64,000 nucleotides of DNA from contig NZ_LNBY01000001.1 in assembly GCF_001542855.1 (NCBI RefSeq), forward strand, positions 310,001 to 374,000, in the 5' to 3' direction. Positions 21,345-29,617 of this stretch are shown here, one piece after another. The notes under the pieces were generated by a model that did not search any database, was not told the DNA's origin, and was given only the letters and a program-made list of their open reading frames with translations. Source of the DNA: Erythrobacter sp. AP23. Lineage in GTDB: Bacteria; Pseudomonadota; Alphaproteobacteria; Sphingomonadales; Sphingomonadaceae. Both the position numbers and the translations under genes were made by a program. Each line of letters opens with the position of its first letter. Position 1 is the first letter of the stretch.

Positions 21345-21590
21345 ATAAAAGGAAAGTATTCTCCGGTCCACTTAATCAGTTTTAACGTATGACCTCGTGA
21401 AACCTCTTGCCGCGCGAGGCGTGGCGACCTAAATTCATTCTCAGTTGCAGGCCACTCCGTGCCGCACTCGATGCCCGAATAGAGCTACCTGCGGGGGTTC
21501 GGTTCGCATCGGCAGAAAGGGAGAACAGCGGCAAATCCCTTGCCGCCCCATAGCCAAATCTTGGCGTCTGCCGAAGCGAACGAGGGTGAA

Positions 21591-21860
21591 GTGCAACAGA
21601 TTGACGAAAGCTGGAATAAGATCGCGGGTCACGTCGCAGAGATCGTGACGGAGCGCCTTCGCGCTGATCCGCCCATCCTATCGCCATGGTTCGCGCCCGA
21701 CGACGCGGCTACCTATCTCGGCCTCTCTGTGCGCGGGCTGGAAGACATGCGCGCAAAGGGCACCGGCCCCCGCTTCCACAAGGTTGGCGCGCGCGTCGTC
21801 CGCTACCACCGTGACGATCTCGACGCGTGGCTTCGATCCGATGGAGAGGAGCATGGCTAA
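21591..21860 (+). CDS. AlpA-like HTH regulator / excisionase
   Basis: The product is a small MerR-like helix-turn-helix protein (HTH_17 type): FAPDDAATYLGLSVRGLEDMRAKGTGPRFHKVGARVVRYHRDDLDAWL. This is the fold of AlpA activators and excisionases in satellites and prophages. GTG 21591 (89 residues) follows GAGGGTGA; a longer in-frame TTG start at 21540 is less likely. Its last 8 bp overlap the next gene. It probably controls excision or early transcription. Confidence 0.85.
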   Translation: MQQIDESWNKIAGHVAEIVTERLRADPPILSPWFAPDDAATYLGLSVRGLEDMRAKGTGPRFHKVGARVVRYHRDDLDAWLRSDGEEHG

Positions 21861-22182
21861 GAGAGATGTGCCCGCCCCGTATGAGGGGGCGGGCGAGCCG
21901 GGCCGGACCAAGACCACGAAGCTGAACCCTGAATACCGGCCTTGGGCACGACCCGAAATCAGCAACTTGCCGTTCGCGGTAGACCATGCCGCCCGACAGG
22001 CCGCCGCCTTTGCCGAGGTTGTGTTCGAGGGCGAGCTTGAGGCCGCCGGATTGGACTGGGCCAGCCGCGTGCAACACCGCTGCGACGCGCCGCCAGCCGC
22101 GCTCACCCAGCACTTGCCGCCCGGTATCATCCCGGTGGTTCGCCGGGAGGCGGAGAGGATGCTGCGCTTATGGCCGATGTAA
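21853..22182 (+). CDS. Unknown small protein of the mobile element
   Basis: The 109-residue protein has a basic, proline-rich N-terminus (KRDVPAPYEGAGEPGRTKTTKLNPEYRPW) and a helical C-terminal part with a single Cys. I recognise no family. It overlaps the AlpA-like gene by 8 bp and the primase gene by 13 bp, so the three are translationally coupled and probably expressed as one replication/regulation block. Confidence 0.65.
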   Translation: MAKRDVPAPYEGAGEPGRTKTTKLNPEYRPWARPEISNLPFAVDHAARQAAAFAEVVFEGELEAAGLDWASRVQHRCDAPPAALTQHLPPGIIPVVRREAERMLRLWPM

Positions 22183-24353
22183 AGCCGCCCCGCATCGACG
22201 CCTCTGCCGCCGCCGACTTCGTTGCGCGCCACTTCGCGCCGCCATCGGTTATGTCGTTTCGCGATGGCCGCTGCCTCCACCCCGCATTGCCCACAACAGA
22301 GGCGGCCCGCGACTTCCTCGCGGCGAACGCGCATGGCGACCTCTACTTTGCCTTGGCTGAGCTGCGCGACGCGGTAACCGGCAAGCCAAAGAAGGGTGAC
22401 TGCCTTGGAGCGCGCTGGGCGTGGGTAGACATCGACCCGCCGGGCGATGTCACCGCAGCGGATGAGCTGGAGGAGTGGCGCACGGAGACGCTGCGCCGGA
22501 TTGACCAGCTCGATGCGCCATCGCCCCACATCATCATCTCGTCGGGGCGCGGCCTCTGGACGCTGTGGCGGCTGAACCGTCGCGCGCCGCCCGACGAGGT
22601 CGAGGCCATCAACTACGCGCTGGCCGACATGCTCGGCGGCGATCATTGTCACAACATCGACCGGGTCGCGCGCGTGCCGTTTACGCGCAACAGCAAGACC
22701 GGCGCGCTGGCGACGGTCCTTCGCGACGATCCGGGCACTGTCGCGCCGGAGAACTTGCCGCACAGCGTGCCGCCGGGCGGTGGAGGTGCTGCGTCTGACG
22801 CGCCTATACCGTCGCCCGCTGCACCGCTCGCGACAGTGGATGATCTGGACGATTGGGGCGTCCCCGACCGGGTGAAGGTTGTCGTTGTCCAGGGCCGCGA
22901 TCCTGACCATCCGAAGGAACACGACGACAGCCGCTCGGCATGGCTCTTCGACGTCGCCTGCCAGCTCGTTCGCTGCGAGGTGCCGGACGAGACCATAATG
23001 GCGGTGCTCACCGACCCTGACTTTGGCATCTCCGCGAGTGTTCTCGACAAGGGGCGCGGGGCGCTGCGCTACGCTGCCCGGCAGATTGCGCGCGCTCGCC
23101 AGGAGGTGGCGCGAGACAACACGGAGTTCATCGTAACCGAGAAGGGTGTCCGGCTCGCCAATCAGCAGAACATTCGCGTCGCCCTCGCTCGCCTCGGCGT
23201 CCGACTGAGTTATGACCAGTTTCAGGACCGCACCCTCGTCGAGGGGCTGGAGGGCTTCGGCCCCGCGCTCGATGATGGAGCGGTGCGGCGGCTACGGCTT
23301 CTGACCGAGGAGCGCTTTGGCTTCCTCCCAAGCAAGGAATTCTACGGTGACGTCGTGGTCGATGCCGCGCGTCGCGCGGCCTTCCACCCGGTTCGGGACT
23401 ATCTCGACGGGCTGGTGTGGGACGGCACGCCGCGCATCGACCGATGGCTCATCGACTACGGCGGCGCGGACGACAGCACCTATGTGCGCGCGGTTGGGCG
23501 ATTGATGCTGGTTGCCGCCGTGCGGCGCATCCGAAAGCCGGGCTGCAAGTTCGACGAGATGGTGGTTTTCGAGAGCGAGCAGGGCACGAACAAGTCGTCG
23601 GCGCTGGCTGTGATGGCGGTGCGCGACGACTGGTTCACCGACGACCTGCCGCTGAACGCCGACAGCAAGATTGTGATAGAGCGTGTCACCGGGCGCTGGA
23701 TAGTCGAGGCCGCTGAGTTGAAAGGATTGCGGCGGGGCGACGTCGAGCACTTGAAGGCGCTCCTATCGCGGCAGAACGACCGGGCCAGAGCGGCCTACGC
23801 TCGGTTCGCGGAGGAGGTGCCACGCCAGTGTATAATCGTCGGCTCGACTAACAGCGAGCGCTACCTGCGAGATGCGACCGGCAACCGGCGGTTCTGGCCG
23901 GTGAGGATAGCGGCCTTCGACCTCGACGCGCTGCGCCGGGATCGCGATCAGCTGTGGGCCGAGGCGGCGGCAATAGAGGAGGGTGGGGAGGCGATCCGCC
24001 TCGATCCCGAGCTGTGGCCGATGGCCGCCGCCGCGCAGGAGGATCGGCGGGTTGAAGACCCCTACGTGGATATCCTCGCGCGGGCGCTGGATGGTCGAAC
24101 CGGGAAGCTGCGCGCGGCAGATGCCTGGGACATTCTCGATATCCCGTCTGGGCAGCGAACGCAGGAGCACAACGCGCGTCTTGGCGAGGCGATGCGGGAG
24201 CTGGGCTGGACGCGGAAGAAGCTGCGGTTCGGCGATGGGCCAGAGCACGCCTACGCGAAGGGCACGTCAGAGGAGCAGGCTCGCCAGCTCTTCGTGCGAC
24301 GACCTGATGGCGGGCGCGCCGTGGTCACCGATACGGGGCGGGAGCTGGGCTGA
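22170..24353 (+). CDS. Primase / VapE-type helicase fusion
   Basis: The 727-residue protein has an N-terminal primase-polymerase-like domain with acidic WAWVDIDPPGDV, HIIISSGRGLWTLWRL and NIDRVARVPFTRN, resembling archaeo-eukaryotic-type plasmid and phage primases. Its C-terminal half is the VapE family (PF05272-like): LDGLVWDGTPRIDRWL, Walker A-like ESEQGTNKSS (residues 468-477), GRWIVEAAELKGLRRGDVEHLKALLSRQNDRARAAYARF and IIVGSTNSERYLRDATGNRRFWPV. The primase primes and the helicase opens the origin; this pair drives autonomous replication in satellites. The repeat array right after its stop is a likely origin. Confidence 0.9.
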   Translation: MADVKPPRIDASAAADFVARHFAPPSVMSFRDGRCLHPALPTTEAARDFLAANAHGDLYFALAELRDAVTGKPKKGDCLGARWAWVDIDPPGDVTAADELEEWRTETLRRIDQLDAPSPHIIISSGRGLWTLWRLNRRAPPDEVEAINYALADMLGGDHCHNIDRVARVPFTRNSKTGALATVLRDDPGTVAPENLPHSVPPGGGGAASDAPIPSPAAPLATVDDLDDWGVPDRVKVVVVQGRDPDHPKEHDDSRSAWLFDVACQLVRCEVPDETIMAVLTDPDFGISASVLDKGRGALRYAARQIARARQEVARDNTEFIVTEKGVRLANQQNIRVALARLGVRLSYDQFQDRTLVEGLEGFGPALDDGAVRRLRLLTEERFGFLPSKEFYGDVVVDAARRAAFHPVRDYLDGLVWDGTPRIDRWLIDYGGADDSTYVRAVGRLMLVAAVRRIRKPGCKFDEMVVFESEQGTNKSSALAVMAVRDDWFTDDLPLNADSKIVIERVTGRWIVEAAELKGLRRGDVEHLKALLSRQNDRARAAYARFAEEVPRQCIIVGSTNSERYLRDATGNRRFWPVRIAAFDLDALRRDRDQLWAEAAAIEEGGEAIRLDPELWPMAAAAQEDRRVEDPYVDILARALDGRTGKLRAADAWDILDIPSGQRTQEHNARLGEAMRELGWTRKKLRFGDGPEHAYAKGTSEEQARQLFVRRPDGGRAVVTDTGRELG

Positions 24354-24371
24354 TGTGCATGACCGCCCACA

Positions 24372-24614
24372 GGGGGAACGGGGTAGGGGGAACACCTAAG
24401 TCTCCGAGCTGCCAGCACTTTCTGGCAAGCGTTCCCCCGTTCCTCCCGTTCCGGCCGGTTTGCTATACTGCCCAGAGGGCTATCGTATCCCCTGCCTCTC
24501 TACCTCCTTGCTTCAGAATAAGGGGGAACGGGGGGAACGGTTACTGTAGCCTAGGACTTCCCAGCGATCTCACGTTCCCCCTTGGGCGGAACGGCACCCG
24601 GAACGGGGGGAACG
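24372..24614. repeat. GGGGGAAC repeat array (iteron-like; origin or packaging site)
   Basis: In 243 bp, GGGGGAAC occurs five times on the plus strand (starting at 24372, 24386, 24522, 24531, 24606) and twice as GTTCCCCC (24431, 24574), with degenerate copies such as GGCGGAACGG and CGTTCCTCCCGTTCC. The array fills the gap between the primase-VapE gene and terS. The frame from 24353 to 24829 across it is a by-product of the repeats and not annotated as a gene. Iterons beside the replication gene suggest the origin; position before terS also allows a terminase recognition site. Confidence 0.75.
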
Positions 24615-24818
24615 TCCATCACTGCGCCGAGGGACTAATAAACCCGCCTGACACACCCTCGTGCGCCCTAAAAAGGGGACCGCGACGCCCCAATTCCCCA
24701 CCCGCTGACGGACAGTCAGTATCTCTCGCCACGCCGCGCCCCGGAAAGCCGCTGCATCCGCCGCCGCGTCAGCAAGAAAAGACGGTGAAACAGACGGTCA
24801 TGCACCGCGAAATGAGCT

Positions 24819-25319
24819 ATGGAACATAACATGAACAATACTGCCGAGACATTGCCGACAACGCGCGGACTGGACGGGAAGGTCACGATCCACCAGCCCG
24901 GCCTTGAGGTGATCGAGACGATGGCGCGCGGCGGCCATCCAATAGCCTCTATCGCCTCCTCGCTGGGCATGTCGGGCCGTGTCTTCCGTGAGTGCCGCAG
25001 GCGGCAGGTGGAGGTGGAGGAGGCGCTGGCCGCCGGGCTGGGCGGACTGGAGCATGAACTGGTGCACAGCCTGCTGGCCGCGTCGCGCAAGGGCAACGTC
25101 GCCGCCGCGATGTTCCTGCTCAAGACGCGCCACGGCTACCGCGAGAACGGACAGACCGACGCCGCGCCCAAGGTCGCCGTGCAGATCAACCTGCCCGGCG
25201 CGATGGATGAGCGCGCCTACGCGACCATGATCGAGGGGGAGGGTTCCTCTGGCCCCTCCCCCGGTCAGGGCGGGCGGGGACCCCTAGAGGCGGAGAGAGG
25301 CACTGATGAACACGCCTAA
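24819..25319 (+). CDS. terS: Terminase small-subunit-like protein
   Basis: The 166-residue protein has an N-terminal HTH-like segment (EVIETMARGGHPIASIASSLGMSGRVFRECRRR) and AASRKGNVAAAMFLLKTRHGYREN, the pattern by which many small terminases and their relatives end. The C-terminus is Gly/Pro-rich. It overlaps the large subunit gene by 14 bp. In the family this subunit binds the packaging site on phage DNA. The start is ATG 24819 or 24831; neither has a strong ribosome site. Family assignment is by context plus motif and less sure than for terL. Confidence 0.75.
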   Translation: MEHNMNNTAETLPTTRGLDGKVTIHQPGLEVIETMARGGHPIASIASSLGMSGRVFRECRRRQVEVEEALAAGLGGLEHELVHSLLAASRKGNVAAAMFLLKTRHGYRENGQTDAAPKVAVQINLPGAMDERAYATMIEGEGSSGPSPGQGGRGPLEAERGTDEHA

Positions 25320-26694
25320 GCTCACCGAGCCGACGCCTTGGCAGGCCCGCGTTCTGTCCGTGCCGGAGCATCTGAACCTAGCGCTGCTGGGCGGTCGCGG
25401 ATCAGGCAAGACGACGGCGCTCGCCCTGCTGGCGCTGCGCCACTGCGTTCAGCACGCCGACAACGCCCGCGTTCTCATTCTGCGCGCGACCTATAAGAGC
25501 CTCGCCAATCTCTGGGATGATATTGAGGCGCTGTTTCGGGACGCCTTCCCCGGCGGGGTCAACTCCAACCGTGCCGACTTCATCATTCGCTGTCCGAACG
25601 GAGCGGTGGTCACGCTCGGCAACCTGTCCAGTGCGAAGGACGTCGCGAAGTGGCAGGGGCAGGAGGCGAACCTGCTGGCGGTCGATGAGATCACCAACTT
25701 CACGACGCTGCGGCACATCAACATGCTACAGGCCAACCTGCGCGGCCCGGCGGGCGTCCCGACGCGGATGATCGTGCTCGGCAACCCCGGCGGACCGCTG
25801 CACGCGACCATCGCGCGAATGCATGTAACCGGGCGCGCGCCGTGGCGGCCTTACGAGCTGGATGACGGATCGCGATGGGTTTACGCGCCCTCCACCTACC
25901 TAGACAATCCGACCATCGACACGGAGCGCTACGCACGGTCCATCATCGCATCGTCCGGTGGCGACCGGGCGCTGGCATCAGCGTGGCTAGAGAACAACTG
26001 GGCGGAGCTGGCCGGGGCGTTCTTTGCCGACGTATTCGGCGATCACTGCATCATCCCGGACAGCACCTTCCGGCTCCCATCCGGGTCGATAAGCCAGCAT
26101 GGCTTTTACAGCTGCGTCTCGCTGGACTGGGGCTGGACCGCGCCGACCGCCGCCGTGCTCGCGCTTCATCCCATGCGGCCCGGCCTGATCGGCCCCGGCG
26201 GGCGGGTCTATCCGAAGGGTTCGTGGATCATCGTCGACGAGGTGCACACCGCCCGCTCCGACGATCCCTCGCTCGGCAAGGGCTGGCCGCCGCAGATGGT
26301 CGCGGAGGAGGTGCTGGCCGCCTGCGAGCGCTGGGGCGTCCGTCCGCGCGGCGTGGGTGATGACGCGCGGGGGTTGCAAAACGACACGCTGCTTGAGCAG
26401 CTAGCGCTGCACGGCTTGTCACTGACCAAGCCGCAGAAGGACCGCATCAGCGGCTGGGTGAAGGTCAAGTCACTCATGGCCGCCGCGCGCGAGGACGACC
26501 CGGACACGCCTGGCCTCTGGTTCTCGGAGCGATGCCGGCTGGCGCTTGAGACATTGCCGCTGCTGCCGCGCGACGACGTGCGCATGGAGGACGTGGATAC
26601 GTCCGCCAACGACCACTTCGCCGACGCCGTCCGATACCTCGTCAACTCACCCCTGCAAGTTGCCCGCTTCAACCGGACCACCGGCCTCTATTGA
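25306..26694 (+). CDS. terL: Terminase large subunit (ATPase and nuclease)
   Basis: The 462-residue packaging motor has Walker A LLGGRGSGKTT (GGRGSGKT at residues 29-36), Walker B-like NLLAVDEITNF, a coupling motif near RMIVLGNPGG, and an RNase H-like nuclease domain with the acidic residues of VSLDWGWT, GVGDDARG and NDHFADAVRY. Length and all motifs look intact, so it should be active. In ordinary phages the next gene is the portal; here it is an unknown protein. Confidence 0.93.
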   Translation: MNTPKLTEPTPWQARVLSVPEHLNLALLGGRGSGKTTALALLALRHCVQHADNARVLILRATYKSLANLWDDIEALFRDAFPGGVNSNRADFIIRCPNGAVVTLGNLSSAKDVAKWQGQEANLLAVDEITNFTTLRHINMLQANLRGPAGVPTRMIVLGNPGGPLHATIARMHVTGRAPWRPYELDDGSRWVYAPSTYLDNPTIDTERYARSIIASSGGDRALASAWLENNWAELAGAFFADVFGDHCIIPDSTFRLPSGSISQHGFYSCVSLDWGWTAPTAAVLALHPMRPGLIGPGGRVYPKGSWIIVDEVHTARSDDPSLGKGWPPQMVAEEVLAACERWGVRPRGVGDDARGLQNDTLLEQLALHGLSLTKPQKDRISGWVKVKSLMAAAREDDPDTPGLWFSERCRLALETLPLLPRDDVRMEDVDTSANDHFADAVRYLVNSPLQVARFNRTTGLY

Positions 26695-26706
26695 AAGGAG
26701 AAGTAC

Positions 26707-27522
26707 ATGACCGAAGACAGCACACCCGTTCGGGCGGACGTTCCGCTCGACTACCACCCCGACAGCCTCTTGGGCGTCGCATCGGCGCTGAACGAGCCGG
26801 ACACGCTCGGCACGTCCGCGTTGGCCGCCGCGCGTGAGGCGTTGCGGCTCGTATACGACGGCATCGGCCGTCTTGCCGACGCGGAGCGGGACTTGCAGGC
26901 AATCGCCGATCCCGCCGTGCGCCGCCAGCACCCAGCGGCCAAGGGCGGTCGCAGCCAGATGACAGACAACGTCCGCATGATCGACGGCACACCCACGCGC
27001 GTCGTCGATGCCGAGGAGTTCATCAAGGCCGCCGAGAGGGCGATGGACCGGATCGCGCCCGCCATCGACCGCAGGGTGCGCGAGCTGCGCGGCTATCGCG
27101 ACAAGCTGGCGAGCCGCGTAGAGAGCGCGCTGGACCATCCGCACCGCCGGACGCCGGAGGGCCTGTCGCTCGCGGCGGAGGTGCGCGCGCACATCAAGGG
27201 CATGACCAAGCCAGAGGAGCGACTGAGCTTCATCCACAAGGCCGTCGCGCGCGACGATCGCACGACCGTCGCGGCGGTCATCCATGCCCCACCGTTCCTG
27301 TCCGGGCTTGATGACGAGACGCATGGCACCATCCGCCAGCGCGCCGCCTCGACGTTCGCCCCGGTGGACAGCGCTCAGCTTGATGCCACGGACTCGGCGC
27401 TGCGGCAGGTGATGAACGCGGGCAACGCGCTGTCCGGTCGGTTCGGCAGGGTCATGCAGCTCCGGCAGGCCCCGGCGATGAAGGCGGCGGGCAGTCTCAA
27501 GGCGTTGGCTATGGTCGGATAA
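26707..27522 (+). CDS. Unknown protein in the position of a portal gene
   Basis: The 271-residue protein is mostly helical and acidic at its N-terminus, with a charged central coil (EEFIKAAERAMDRIAPAIDRRVRELRGYRDKLASRVESAL). It lacks any portal, protease or capsid motif I know. A GAAAGGAGAAG ribosome site precedes it 12 bp after terL, so it is part of the terminase transcript. It may redirect or assist packaging; that is inference from position only. Confidence 0.65.
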   Translation: MTEDSTPVRADVPLDYHPDSLLGVASALNEPDTLGTSALAAAREALRLVYDGIGRLADAERDLQAIADPAVRRQHPAAKGGRSQMTDNVRMIDGTPTRVVDAEEFIKAAERAMDRIAPAIDRRVRELRGYRDKLASRVESALDHPHRRTPEGLSLAAEVRAHIKGMTKPEERLSFIHKAVARDDRTTVAAVIHAPPFLSGLDDETHGTIRQRAASTFAPVDSAQLDATDSALRQVMNAGNALSGRFGRVMQLRQAPAMKAAGSLKALAMVG

Positions 27523-27539
27523 CAATCAACGCAACGCGA

Positions 27540-27797
27540 TCATGTTGATTGCGAGCCAAGCAGGCTTTGCCAGAAACCTCGTTGCTTTCTGTTTCCTGCA
27601 ACTGGTCGGATGCGGTGAACATCAATTAGGTCAAAACCTGACCGGACCCCTTCGACGGTTACGCGTTGACCGAGATAGCGGCGAGCCGACCTAGTAATGT
27701 CGAGTTGCCATACCCCGCCGCCATCCATTTCCAGCGAGTATCCCCATCGCCCTGGGCGCAGTGTTCCGGTCTCTATGTGTCTCGCACCTCTTGGCAT
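27540..27797 (-). CDS. DUF5818-like small protein, reverse strand in the element
   Basis: From ATG 27797, behind GGGGAGAC, the product has 85 residues. It has a short beta-rich core (HIETGTLRPGRWGYSLEMDGGGVWQLDITRSARRYLGQRVTVEGVRSGFDLIDVHRI), close to the DUF5818 pattern seen in sphingomonads. The function is unknown. It is the only gene of the element that is read against the rest. Confidence 0.6.
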   Translation of the reverse strand: MPRGARHIETGTLRPGRWGYSLEMDGGGVWQLDITRSARRYLGQRVTVEGVRSGFDLIDVHRIRPVAGNRKQRGFWQSLLGSQST

Positions 27798-27876
27798 GGT
27801 GCGTCTCCCCGGAAGTCGATGGCGGTACGCCCCCGCTTTCGACTTCACACCTGATCCTCTGGTGATCGGGGAGTTA

Positions 27877-28142
27877 GTAAACCGAACACAGTCGGTCCCT
27901 ACGACCTTTAGGCCCGAGAGCCCTGGACATACGTCGCAGGCTCCCCGACCATAGGGTCAAGGATGTGTCGGACTGCTACGGGCAGTCCAACCGCTGTGTT
28001 CGGGGTTACTACGCCCCAGAGCCGTGCGTGGCAGCTCCGTGGTCACAATGGGGCTTAACATGCGGAGAGGCAATCGAAAGGTGTAAGCTACATCCGAGCA
28101 TTCGGGCTGTCGTAGCGGTAGACAATGCTCGGCCGAGCCGTC
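27877..28142. other. Nested inverted repeats in the gap before the parB-like gene (structured RNA or DNA site)
   Basis: The gap 27798-28210 has no believable gene on the plus strand. A 15-nt arm GTAAACCGAACACAG (27877-27891) pairs with 27994-28009 nearly perfectly. Inside lies GGACTGC-TACGG-GCAGTCC (27970-27988). CGGGGAG (27867-27873) can pair with CTCCCCG (27941-27947), crossing the long stem as a pseudoknot or an alternative fold. A second inverted repeat, CCGAGCATT/AATGCTCGG, spans 28094-28142. This could be a small RNA, a leader of the cargo operon or a protein-binding site. Confidence 0.5.
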
Positions 28143-28210
28143 TATCAGTTTGAGCGGCGCTCCCCTAATTCGGGTCAACGCGCACAGTTGAGCTGAAATC
28201 AGGGGGGCTT

Positions 28211-29617
28211 ATGGCGAGAGAAGAGTTGTCTGTTGATGACCTTATACTCGACCTCGAAAATCCGCGTATTGGTCGTGTGGAGACACAAGCGGAGGCGCTT
28301 GAAGCTATAGTCAGGCTGGATACTGGCCACTTCCGCACGATGATGCTGAGCATCAGCGAGCATGGCCTCGATCCGGGCGACTCATTCTACATCGTAGATG
28401 AGGGTGATGGTGACGAGTGGGTTGTTGTGGACGGCAACCGCCGCCTCGCGGCGCTGAAGGTGCTCCATGAACCGGCGGTCCTGAATGGCACTGGGCTGGG
28501 CGAGACCATCGTAAAGCGTCTCGTGAAGGCCGCCGAAGATTTCGATGCGGCCTCGGCAGAACTAATTAGCTGCGCCAAGTTCGATAGCCGGGCCGATGCG
28601 AACGAGTGGATCTTGCGTCGCCATGGACGGGGCATGGAGGGCGAGTCGCGCATCCCGTGGGGCACGCTGGAAATACAGCGCTTCCAGAATGACCGCACGG
28701 TCCTCGATGTAATTGACTTCGTGGAGCGCAATTCGACGTTCAGCGATGACGATTGGGCACAAATTCGGGCGGAGGTTGAAGCGAAACCAAGTGTTCTCTC
28801 CCGCTTCTTGGAGTCGAAGAAGGGCCGGGATTGGTTGGGTATGTCCACCACTGAGAAGGATGGCCAGAAGATACCTGTATTCAACCGCCAGGCTGAGTTC
28901 GTTCTGGATGTCCTATCGACCATATTCCAGGGTATTCACGACAAGGAGATCGACACCCGGAGCCACAACAAGGCATCGGAGATCGAGACCTATTTCGATG
29001 CCTTGCCCAAGCGGCTGCACCCCTCTGGCAAGCCAAGCAAGAACAGTGCCGCCTTCCGCGACGTGAAGATCAACGATGGCAAGAAGCGCCCGCGCCTTTC
29101 CAAATCAAGCGACAGCAAGGGAAAGGGCACGGGCAAGAAGAAAACGACCAGAACCAAAGGCCCGCGCGCCACATTGGCTCCCTCCAAGCATGGCTTTGTC
29201 CAGCCGGAAACCGCCAAGGGACAGGCGCTCGTGCGGGAGGCCTCTCGTCTGCGCCTCGCGCAGACACCCCTGTCGGCGGCGTTTGTTCTGCGCGCTTTTC
29301 TCCAACATACCGTGGAGAAATATATGACCGATGAGGGCCTGCCGATGTGGGAGGCCAACAAAAAAGGTAACAATGTTCAATTGAACCTCGCGCAGAAGGC
29401 TGAGCGCGTCATTCAGCATTTGGTGGCGAACAAGAGGGCCACCGGCACGGACCTTAGGGGCGTTAAGCGGACACTGACAGGCAAGACTGATCCAGCATCA
29501 ATTCAGGCCCTGAACGACTACCACCATGACAAGTATGATGTGCCTGCCGCCGACGTGCTGCGGAATGCGTGGGATACCGCTGAGCCGCTTTTCGTAGCGG
29601 TCTATGGTGCACCATGA
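28211..29617 (+). CDS. ParB/Srx-fold protein of the cargo operon
   Basis: The 468-residue protein begins with a ParB/sulfiredoxin-like domain: DLILDLENPRIGR, SISEHGLDPGDSFYIVDEG and the nucleotide-binding DGNRRLAALKVL (residues 74-85). The middle (about 297-325) is a lysine/arginine-rich linker typical of DNA-binding proteins. The last 130 residues are a helical domain I do not recognise (LSAAFVLRAFLQHTVEKYM...). It overlaps the methyltransferase by 4 bp (ATGA), so the two act together. G+C is in the mid-50s, lower than the rest of the element. A chromosome-partition ParB is unlikely because no ParA or HTH of that class is present. Confidence 0.75.
   Translation: MAREELSVDDLILDLENPRIGRVETQAEALEAIVRLDTGHFRTMMLSISEHGLDPGDSFYIVDEGDGDEWVVVDGNRRLAALKVLHEPAVLNGTGLGETIVKRLVKAAEDFDAASAELISCAKFDSRADANEWILRRHGRGMEGESRIPWGTLEIQRFQNDRTVLDVIDFVERNSTFSDDDWAQIRAEVEAKPSVLSRFLESKKGRDWLGMSTTEKDGQKIPVFNRQAEFVLDVLSTIFQGIHDKEIDTRSHNKASEIETYFDALPKRLHPSGKPSKNSAAFRDVKINDGKKRPRLSKSSDSKGKGTGKKKTTRTKGPRATLAPSKHGFVQPETAKGQALVREASRLRLAQTPLSAAFVLRAFLQHTVEKYMTDEGLPMWEANKKGNNVQLNLAQKAERVIQHLVANKRATGTDLRGVKRTLTGKTDPASIQALNDYHHDKYDVPAADVLRNAWDTAEPLFVAVYGAP

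Noticed and set aside
24353-24829. Open frame of 158 codons between primase-VapE and terS
   Set aside because: It runs through the GGGGGAAC repeats, has low-complexity composition (repeated GGNG, PP) and no start signal or family; repeats explain the open frame.
28211-29617. Plasmid or chromosome partition ParB
   Set aside because: There is no ParA partner and no typical central ParB HTH; context and C-terminal part differ.
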